The translations under genes and the position numbers were made by a program. A model generated the notes under the pieces. That model had not been told where the DNA came from, did no database searches, and was given only the letters and a program-made list of their open reading frames with translations. Below, one piece after another: positions 7,128 through 11,782 of a stretch of 11,782 nt of DNA. Source of the stretch: DATLWR01 sp035576205 (GTDB lineage Bacteria > Pseudomonadota > Zetaproteobacteria > Mariprofundales > Mariprofundaceae); assembly GCA_035576205.1 (NCBI GenBank), contig DATLWR010000170.1, forward strand, positions 1 to 11,782, read 5' to 3'. Every line of letters starts with the position of its first letter. Within the stretch, counting starts at the first letter, position 1.

Positions 7128-8159
7128 TCAGTTGCCCGCCCTCACCGGCATGCCGTTCTGCAACGCTTCGGTGCCGCTCCAGGCGATGCGGTCACCATCC
7201 ACGAGACCGGCGACGACTTCGACATCGTTGCCGGCAGCCGTACCGAGGCGGATCTGGCGGTAATGGACGATGTTTTTGGCATCCACCAGATAGATGCCGG
7301 TCAGGCCCGAACGGTGCACCACGGCCGCCTGCGGGATCAGCAGTGCCTGGCGGCTGCCGGTGCGGAAGCCCACTTCGGCGAACATGCCGGGCCGGACGGC
7401 GTCCGATCCGTCGATGGAGACCTTGACGAGGAACTGGTGCGTTCCCGGGTCGGCGGCATCGACCAGTTGCCTGATCTTGCCGTTCAGCGGCGCAGCTGCG
7501 GACGGGATGTGCAGGTCGACGGCGTCGCCGACGTGCAGCGCGTCGATGTACTGCTCGGAGACACTGGTCTCGACCAGCAGTTGTGCGGGATCCTCGACGA
7601 TCAGCACGGGCATGCCCGGGCCGGCGAGGTCGCCGGTGTTCAGCAGCTTCTGCACGACGATACCGTCGACAGGGGAGGTGATCTCCGCATAGGATAGCTG
7701 GTTCTCGGCCTGAGCGAGGCGGGAGAGCGCCACCTTGTAGCGCAGCTCCGCCTTGTCGTATTGCTGCTTGGATACGGCATTGGCCGCGAGCAGCTCCTTG
7801 AAGCGGTCGAAGTCGGTCTTGGCATCGGCCAGATCGGCCTTGGCCTGAGCCAGGTTCTGCTTGGCATCGACCGGGTCGATGCGGACCAGCACCTCGCCCT
7901 TCTTGACGCGTTCGCCCTCGCGGGCGGCAATCTGACGGATGTAACCGGAAAGACGTGAGCTGACGGCGATGCGATGGTCGCTGGTGACATTGCCGCTGGC
8001 ATAGTAATGCTGTGCCACCTCCTGCGACTTGACGGTCTGGATGTTGGCCTCGACAGCCGCCTGCGTCGTGCCGGCGTCGTTCGGCGCTTCCGATCCGCAG
8101 GCTGCCAGCAGCATGACGACGGCAGCGAGAAGGGCACGACTCGGATTCACGAAACTCAT
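7128..8159 (-). CDS. RND periplasmic adaptor (membrane fusion lipoprotein)
   Basis: A 343-residue adaptor that joins the permease to the outer-membrane channel. The signal peptide (1-20) ends in a lipobox LAAC, with C21 the lipidated residue. The first half of the lipoyl (barrel-sandwich) domain lies at about 64-96, an alpha-helical hairpin at about 98-155, the second lipoyl half at about 158-190 (with the ITSPVDGIV motif), then the beta-barrel and membrane-proximal domains (about 195-340). C21 is the only cysteine. GGAGGT is well placed before the ATG, and the start overlaps the channel gene's stop by four bases (ATGA), which indicates coupled translation. Residue +2 after the lipid Cys is Gly rather than the Asp that retains lipoproteins in the E. 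coli inner membrane; this rule may not apply here. Confidence 0.92.
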   Translation of the reverse strand: MSFVNPSRALLAAVVMLLAACGSEAPNDAGTTQAAVEANIQTVKSQEVAQHYYASGNVTSDHRIAVSSRLSGYIRQIAAREGERVKKGEVLVRIDPVDAKQNLAQAKADLADAKTDFDRFKELLAANAVSKQQYDKAELRYKVALSRLAQAENQLSYAEITSPVDGIVVQKLLNTGDLAGPGMPVLIVEDPAQLLVETSVSEQYIDALHVGDAVDLHIPSAAAPLNGKIRQLVDAADPGTHQFLVKVSIDGSDAVRPGMFAEVGFRTGSRQALLIPQAAVVHRSGLTGIYLVDAKNIVHYRQIRLGTAAGNDVEVVAGLVDGDRIAWSGTEALQNGMPVRAGN

Positions 8160-9502
8160 TGAATTACCTCCGGGGTAAGGGCGCCTGCGGCATACAGCAG
8201 CGCCGCCTGATTGCGAATGACATCGAACTGGGACTGGATCTTGCGCGCCAGGCGTTCGTCACGCATGGCCTGGGCATTGAGTACGTCGGTGGCCTTCTCC
8301 AGCCCCACCTGCTCACGCAGCGTCAGGATGCGCAGCGACTCCTCGGCGTGGTCGAGGACCTGTTGCTGGGCGACGGCGCGGCTTTGGGACTCCTGCAGTG
8401 CGCGCCACGAACGCATGACGTCGTTGCGTACCTGCTGGCGCATATCCTCATAGAGCAGCTCGGCACGGGTCGCCTGGGCGTGGGCGGCATCCAGCCGGGC
8501 CTTGTCGGCACCGCCGGAGAAGAGATTGAGGCTCACCTCCATGCCGACAGTGTAGTTGCTGTTTTTCAGGGCAGGGGAGGTGTGGTTCCACTGCTCGCTG
8601 GCCATCAGGCCGACCTTGGGCAGGTAACCGCTGCGGCTGCGGCTGATATTGGCTTCCGACGCTTCCACCTGGGCCTGCAGGCCTTTCAGCAGCGGGTGCT
8701 CTGCCATCGCCTGCTCGATCCACTGTTGCATGTCGTGCGTTGGCAGCTTGAGGCTGATGCGGTCTTCCGGATCGAGCGTCTTGCTGGAACCGGTAATCAG
8801 TTGCAGCTGGTCAAGCGCGGTCGCCAGCGCGTTCTGGGTCTGGCGCAGGTTGACTTCGGCCTGCAACTGGTGGGCCTCGGCGTCCATGACGTCACTCTGG
8901 ATTGCAAAGCCACGCTTCAGCTGTGCCTGGACATTGCGCAGGTGCGAGTTGGCCGAATCCAGCGCTTTCTGGCTGGCATCGACCAGCGACTTCGCTTCGA
9001 GGGCGGCGGTGAAGGTGTCGATGAGCTGCAGAATGGTTTGCTGGCGGGTGGTTTCGAGCTGCCAATCGGCTGCTTCGGCGATCGCCCCCGTCTGCTTGCG
9101 CGATGCCCAGACCGCGCCGCCCTGGTAGATCGGCAACCGCACGGCGACTTCCGTCTGGTAATTGTTCACCGCTCCCGGATGGTTGAGCTGTTGCGGGTTG
9201 AAATCGGCTGCCGTGACGCTGCGTTGCAAAAGCCGGGTGCCGAACGCATTCAGCGGGTTGTTGGTACGGGAGCCGGTCAGGCTCGCATCCACCTGCGGCC
9301 AAAGGTGCGCGGAAGCCTCGGAGGCTTGTGCGTGCGCTGCTTCCGAATTCATCTGCTGGGCCTCGATCTGGCGGTTATCGTGCAGGGCCAGGGCAGTCGC
9401 TTCCTTCAGCGTGACCGCTGCGGCGGAAGCCGGAGCAAAAAGCATGGAAAGGATAAGGCTATTATAAAAGACTGATGTATTAGGCCAAAAAAAACGGCTC
9501 AC
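8156..9502 (-). CDS. TolC-family outer-membrane channel
   Basis: A 448-residue outer-membrane efflux protein. The Sec signal peptide (about 1-28) ends in ASAAA, and two OEP repeats follow (about 31-215 and 235-440) with heptad-rich helices. Leu-Pro-Ile-Tyr at 123-126 begins a beta strand typical of the family. There is no cysteine and no lipobox, unlike the OprM-type lipoprotein channels. The frame is open 79 codons further upstream, but that part would overlap the whole C-terminus of the repressor. GTG at 9502 is chosen because GGAG lies 7 nt upstream, it overlaps the repressor stop as GTGA, and it gives a complete signal peptide. The only downstream ATG in this region would remove most of that peptide. 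A run of eight T residues (9487-9494) covers codons 3-6. Confidence 0.9.
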   Translation of the reverse strand: MSRFFWPNTSVFYNSLILSMLFAPASAAAVTLKEATALALHDNRQIEAQQMNSEAAHAQASEASAHLWPQVDASLTGSRTNNPLNAFGTRLLQRSVTAADFNPQQLNHPGAVNNYQTEVAVRLPIYQGGAVWASRKQTGAIAEAADWQLETTRQQTILQLIDTFTAALEAKSLVDASQKALDSANSHLRNVQAQLKRGFAIQSDVMDAEAHQLQAEVNLRQTQNALATALDQLQLITGSSKTLDPEDRISLKLPTHDMQQWIEQAMAEHPLLKGLQAQVEASEANISRSRSGYLPKVGLMASEQWNHTSPALKNSNYTVGMEVSLNLFSGGADKARLDAAHAQATRAELLYEDMRQQVRNDVMRSWRALQESQSRAVAQQQVLDHAEESLRILTLREQVGLEKATDVLNAQAMRDERLARKIQSQFDVIRNQAALLYAAGALTPEVIQ

Positions 9503-9822
9503 TTCAGCTCTCCGTTCGACGTGCTGCAGATCTCGGGGCAATAAATGGCCTGCAATGCCGAGACGAGGCCACGGAACGCCGGATTGGCGATACTGTAATA
9601 GACCTGCTGCCCGCGTTTCTCGTTTTCGAGGATGCCCATCAGCCGCATCTTGGACAGATGCTGGGAGAGGTTGGACTGCGAAGTGCCTGTGGCTTCCATC
9701 AAATCCTGCACACACATCGGTCCCTGCATCAGGTGGCACAGGACAGACAGGCGTACTTCGTGTGCGATGGCGCGCAGCCCTTCACTTGCCGTACGGATTT
9801 TCTGTTCAGGAATCATCTGCAT
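9499..9822 (-). CDS. ArsR/SmtB-family repressor, BigR/SqrR/YgaV-like (predicted persulfide sensor)
   Basis: A 107-residue winged-helix dimer. The recognition helix lies in TGTSQSNLSQHLSKMR (45-60), followed by the wing (ENEKRGQQVYY, 66-76). C29 (in RLSVLCHLM) and C95 (in QAIYCPEIC) fall at the positions of the two redox cysteines of Xylella BigR (C42, C108) and Rhodobacter SqrR, aligned from memory. In those proteins a persulfide or polysulfide bridge forms between the two and releases DNA. C37 and C99 are additional. The metal-site CVC motif of ArsR/SmtB metal sensors is absent. The start is set at the ATG at 9822: the promoter places transcription onset at or beside it. An upstream ATG (codon at 9865-9863) would put both -35 and -10 inside the coding region. 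It probably represses itself and the four following pump genes. Confidence 0.88.
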   Translation of the reverse strand: MQMIPEQKIRTASEGLRAIAHEVRLSVLCHLMQGPMCVQDLMEATGTSQSNLSQHLSKMRLMGILENEKRGQQVYYSIANPAFRGLVSALQAIYCPEICSTSNGELK

Positions 9823-9828
9823 GGCGGA

Positions 9829-9857
9829 AGTATCATTAGAATATTCTAATATGTCAA
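9829..9857 (-). promoter_or_regulatory. Sigma-70 promoter of the repressor-pump operon
   Basis: A perfect -35 (TTGACA, 9857-9852) is separated by exactly 17 bp from a -10 of GATACT (9834-9829, four of six consensus bases). Six bases later comes the ATG of the repressor gene at 9822, so the expected +1 falls on or next to the A of the ATG. The predicted message is leaderless or nearly so, in agreement with the absence of a Shine-Dalgarno sequence before that ATG. Confidence 0.72.
9835..9850. promoter_or_regulatory. Perfect 16-bp palindrome, predicted repressor operator
   Basis: ATTAGAATATTCTAAT is exactly self-complementary and AT-only apart from two G/C positions, standing out from the GC-rich surroundings. 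It fills 16 of the 17 spacer bases between -35 and -10. ArsR-family repressors bind such AT-rich dyads, and BigR sites are described as TA-rich palindromes. Bound repressor here would block RNA polymerase directly. I found no second copy in the window. Confidence 0.78.
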
Positions 9858-9860
9858 GCG

Positions 9861-9893
9861 CCATTGTCGGGTCAATGTCGGGCCATTGTGGCC
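9861..9893. repeat. Three imperfect 11-bp tandem units upstream of the promoter
   Basis: Three consecutive 11-bp units start at 9861, 9872 and 9883: CCATTGTCGGG, TCAATGTCGGG, CCATTGTGGCC. The second matches the first at 9 of 11 positions and the third at 8 of 11. They begin 3 bp upstream of the -35 element and overlap the hairpin at 9877-9897. The period is about one helical turn, so an activator array is conceivable; chance or drift from the hairpin is also possible. Confidence 0.45.
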
Positions 9894-9897
9894 CGAC
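9877..9897 (-). terminator. GC-rich hairpin downstream of argB, possible terminator
   Basis: A perfect 8-bp stem (GTCGGGCC/GGCCCGAC) with a 5-nt loop, 14 nt past the argB stop in the direction of transcription and just ahead of the repressor promoter. No U-tract follows, so it is not a standard intrinsic terminator. It may be a weak terminator or a 3'-end stabiliser. Confidence 0.42.
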
Positions 9898-9911
9898 CCA
9901 CCACGGATCGA

Positions 9912-10796
9912 TCAGGCGGTGAATACGGTGCCGACACCCTGATCGGTGAACATCTCCAGCAGGATGGCATGGGGGACCCGGCCATCGATGATATGTGCCC
10001 GCGCCACACCATGCTCGATCGCATCCAGGCAGCAATTGACCTTCGGGATCATGCCGCCGGATATGGTGCCATCGGCAATCCACTGCCGGGCTTCCTGGGA
10101 GGTCAGCGACGATTGCAGCTCCTTGGCACTGTTCAGCACGCCCGGTACATCGGTCAGCAGGATGAGCTTGGCCGCACCCACGGCCTTGGCGATGGCGCCG
10201 GCCACCAGATCGGCATTGATGTTGTAGCTCTGGCCCGCATCCTTGTGATAACCGACGGGAGCGATCACGGGAATGAAGCGATCCTTTTCCAGCACCTCGA
10301 GGATGCCGGTATTGATGCTGTGAACCTCGCCGACGTGGCCGAGATCGATAATTTCGGGTACGTCGAGATCCGGCGTATGCCGCTCGATTTTCATTTTGCG
10401 GGCACAGATCAGGCCGCCGTCCTTGCCGGAGAGGCCAACCGCCTTGCCGCCGGCACGATTGATGTTGGCGACGATCTCCTTGTTGACCCGGCCGGCCAGC
10501 ACCATCTCGACGATATCCATGGTCTCCGCGTCGGTGACCCGCATGCCGTTGATGAAGCGCGCTTCCTTGCCCACCTGTTTCAGCACCTGCCCGATCTGCG
10601 GACCGCCGCCATGAATGACGACCGGATTGATGCCGACCTGCTTCAGCAGCGTAATGTCCATCGCAAAGCTTGCCTTGAGCGTCTCCTCGACCATGGCATT
10701 GCCACCGTACTTGATGACGATGGTCTGGTCGGCGAAACGCTGCAGATAGGGCAGCGCCTCGATCAGGGTACTGGCTCTGGCTTCGGCATTGTTCAC
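9912..10796 (-). CDS. argB: Acetylglutamate kinase
   Basis: A 294-residue cytosolic enzyme that phosphorylates N-acetyl-L-glutamate with ATP, the second step of arginine synthesis. Amino-acid-kinase motifs are complete: IKYGGNAM (28-35), IHGGGPQI (61-68), LSGKDGG (122-128), YNINAD (191-196) and SGGMIPKV (246-253). The N-terminal helix (about 1-22) before the first strand is the feature of hexameric, arginine-inhibited members, so feedback inhibition is likely. The start is GTG at 10796: AGGAG lies 8 nt upstream, and the codon overlaps the stop of the preceding gene (GTGA). A longer frame of 25 extra codons would run into that gene and lacks support. Length is normal for the family. Confidence 0.96.
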   Translation of the reverse strand: MNNAEARASTLIEALPYLQRFADQTIVIKYGGNAMVEETLKASFAMDITLLKQVGINPVVIHGGGPQIGQVLKQVGKEARFINGMRVTDAETMDIVEMVLAGRVNKEIVANINRAGGKAVGLSGKDGGLICARKMKIERHTPDLDVPEIIDLGHVGEVHSINTGILEVLEKDRFIPVIAPVGYHKDAGQSYNINADLVAGAIAKAVGAAKLILLTDVPGVLNSAKELQSSLTSQEARQWIADGTISGGMIPKVNCCLDAIEHGVARAHIIDGRVPHAILLEMFTDQGVGTVFTA

Positions 10797-11308
10797 AGGC
10801 TCATCTCCTCGACAGGTACGGTCTTTCTCCGGTGCTCGGGTTCGCAGTCGAGCAGCGTGATCCAGAACCACATGATGGCACAGGTCGCGAGCGTAATGCC
10901 GATGCTCAGTGCCAGCCGGTTGTTCTCGGGGTCATGCAACTGGCCGCCCAGCGGGATAAACACGAGCATCGCGATGGCGGTAACGGCCAGCCGGGTCCAG
11001 GCGATGTCCTGCCTGAAAATGATGCTGGCCGCGCCGGGAAAGGAGAGCAGCGCATATAGGGTGGCGATGATCCAGTATTTTTCCAGATCCGCACTGCTCA
11101 GGTCCGCCCACAGGCCGGAGCCGCCCGACAGGCGCAGTTCGATCACGGCACCGGCGAGCACGACCAGGATCGCCGAGGCGGACCACATCAGCCAGCCCAG
11201 CCACTGCTTGCGGCGGACCAGGTGATTGGTCCAGATGCCGTTGCCGACGATGTACATCAGCGCTGCGTAAAACATGCCCCAGGGGGCGAATTCAAAATCG
11301 ATATGCAT
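10793..11308 (-). CDS. Five-helix membrane protein of unknown function
   Basis: A 171-residue integral membrane protein that I do not recognise. Hydrophobic helices are visible at about 9-28, 37-57, 77-98, 106-121 and 131-153. Charged residues after helix 1 (R32, R33, K34) and a charged C-terminal tail (E156-E168) frame the bundle. There is no signal peptide, catalytic motif or clear domain. C143 lies in the last helix and C155 just after it. AAGGAG 7 nt before the ATG fixes the start. The stop overlaps the argB start by four bases, so translation of ArgB is probably coupled to it. This genetic link does not by itself suggest a role in arginine metabolism. Confidence 0.82.
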   Translation of the reverse strand: MHIDFEFAPWGMFYAALMYIVGNGIWTNHLVRRKQWLGWLMWSASAILVVLAGAVIELRLSGGSGLWADLSSADLEKYWIIATLYALLSFPGAASIIFRQDIAWTRLAVTAIAMLVFIPLGGQLHDPENNRLALSIGITLATCAIMWFWITLLDCEPEHRRKTVPVEEMSL

Positions 11309-11405
11309 GGGCGACTCCTTGTGCCGGCGAAGAATAGCAAGGAATTCGCGTTGGATGCACGTATCGTATTCATGGTTGCTGCCATAGCTAAAACTTGGTC
11401 ATTTG

Positions 11406-11422
11406 TGCCCACAAAATAGGCA
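11406..11422 (+). promoter_or_regulatory. Weak NtrC-like dyad upstream of the sigma-54 promoter
   Basis: TGCCCACAAAATAGGCA is a 17-bp imperfect dyad with the length and outer bases of an NtrC site (consensus TGCAC-N7-GTGCA), but only about 10 of 17 positions match. It lies about 70 bp upstream of the -24 element, in the usual enhancer range. A chance match is quite possible. The rest of 11309-11540 holds the two ribosome-binding sites, the sigma-54 element and no gene. Confidence 0.2.
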
Positions 11423-11474
11423 TTGGTTACTTGTTGATCCTTATGATCCCATATTTATGCAACAAAACATGTAT

Positions 11475-11490
11475 TGGCACATCTCCTGCT
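11475..11490 (+). promoter_or_regulatory. Sigma-54 (-24/-12) promoter for the porin gene
   Basis: TGGCACATCTCCTGCT matches the RpoN consensus TGGCACG-N4-TTGCW, with GG at 11476-11477 and GC at 11488-11489 at the required 10-bp separation. Mismatches are confined to tolerant positions. The expected +1 is near 11501, leaving a leader of about 40 nt that contains the AAGGAG ribosome-binding site of the downstream gene. Confidence 0.68.
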
Positions 11491-11540
11491 AATCATTTGG
11501 CACGCGGTGCAAACCGACAATCAACGCAAGGAGCAATTCT

Positions 11541-11782
11541 ATGAAAATGAATAAAGGGTATTTGGCCATGATGGTCGCTGGCCTTCTGGGGCTGAATATG
11601 AACGCAGCACCGGCTCAGGCCGATGATCTGAGCATCTCCGGGGATCTCGGTGCATTCAGCCAGTATGTCTGGCGCGGTGTGCCGCAGAATGCCAGCAAGG
11701 CGGCTGTGCAGGGTGATGTGAGTGCAGCGCTGGGCGGGCTCTCGGGTACCGTCTGGTTCTCCAACTCGTATCCTTCGCCGGC
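11541..11782 (+). CDS. TorF-family putative porin (Gcw_chp/TIGR02001-like), 5' part only
   Basis: The first 80 codons of an outer-membrane protein that runs off the right edge of the window. A Sec signal peptide (1-27) ends in AQA before DD. The mature start SISGDLGAFSQYVWRGVPQN (31-50) has the family pattern in which a short beta strand precedes a (Y/F)xxRG motif, here YVWRG at 42-46; a second strand follows with GTVWFSN (69-75). The ATG at 11541 has AAGGAG 7 nt upstream. Genes of this family are often found next to glnK and amtB, which fits the sigma-54 promoter; the next genes downstream are outside the window. It is divergent from the membrane protein-argB pair. Confidence 0.82.
   Translation, partial: MKMNKGYLAMMVAGLLGLNMNAAPAQADDLSISGDLGAFSQYVWRGVPQNASKAAVQGDVSAALGGLSGTVWFSNSYPSP

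Noticed and set aside
3794..7426. A 1210-codon open frame on the plus strand opposite the RND permease and part of the adaptor
   Set aside because: It mirrors the permease gene in a GC-rich sequence, where low stop frequency gives long antisense frames. The translation is His/Asp/Arg/Gln-rich with no domain, and there is no ribosome-binding site. The minus-strand frame is a clear RND protein.
8159..9475. A 438-codon plus-strand frame opposite the TolC-like gene
   Set aside because: Antisense shadow of a recognisable outer-membrane channel; no SD and no family resemblance.
9823..9865. Earlier ATG for the repressor (codon at 9865-9863), adding 14 residues
   Set aside because: It would place the -35, the palindrome and the -10 inside the coding sequence and has no SD; the promoter geometry favours 9822.
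9864..11225. A 453-codon plus-strand frame opposite argB and the membrane protein
   Set aside because: Antisense shadow; argB on the other strand has all catalytic motifs.
11498..11512. TTGGCACGCGGTGCA as a second sigma-54 promoter
   Set aside because: Only 8 bp separate the GG and GC pairs instead of 10, so RNA polymerase-sigma-54 would not fit; 11475-11490 has the correct spacing.
1..11782. CRISPR arrays, insertion sequences, tRNA or rRNA genes, phage genes
   Set aside because: No regularly spaced repeats, transposase frames, terminal inverted repeats or RNA-gene signatures were seen.

Overview
The window reads as chromosomal DNA of a GC-rich, sulfur-metabolising proteobacterium. Gammaproteobacteria of the purple or colourless sulfur-oxidiser type are my best guess, inferred from the style of the SQR, ArgB and TorF-type porin proteins; the sequence does not prove it. 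Apart from one truncated gene at the right edge, every gene lies on the minus strand, so transcription runs from high to low coordinates.

Layout, right to left. (1) 11541-11782 (+): the first 80 codons of a TorF-family putative porin, preceded by a good sigma-54 -24/-12 element, which suggests nitrogen control. (2) 11308-9912 (-): a five-helix membrane protein of unknown function overlaps argB (acetylglutamate kinase) by four bases. (3) 9857-9829: a compact promoter whose 17-bp spacer is filled by a perfect 16-bp palindrome. Its predicted transcript starts at, or within a base or two of, the ATG of an ArsR-family repressor. The repressor's cysteines line up with the persulfide-sensing pair of BigR/SqrR. 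(4) 9822-3558 (-): the repressor, a TolC-like outer-membrane channel, a periplasmic adaptor lipoprotein, an RND permease and a small DUF2892 membrane protein form one tightly packed, partly overlapping operon. (5) 3557-3296: a 262-bp gap without a convincing gene. (6) 3295-7 (-): three consecutive single-domain rhodaneses (membrane-anchored, exported, cytosolic), a DUF302 protein, a second DUF2892 protein and a type I-like sulfide:quinone oxidoreductase.

Working model (inference): sulfide or persulfide is sensed by the ArsR protein, which derepresses the operon. SQR oxidises sulfide to sulfane sulfur, rhodaneses in different compartments pass that sulfur on, and the RND pump removes a sulfur-linked toxic product, perhaps a polysulfide or an organic persulfide. 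The sensor and sulfide-oxidation parts have described relatives (BigR, SqrR, YgaV/YgaP). Coupling of a complete RND tripartite pump to them, under a cysteine-switch repressor and an operator-in-spacer promoter, is the part I find most worth testing. The pump contains almost no cysteine: the permease and channel have none and the adaptor has only its lipid-anchor Cys, while the surrounding proteins are cysteine-centred.
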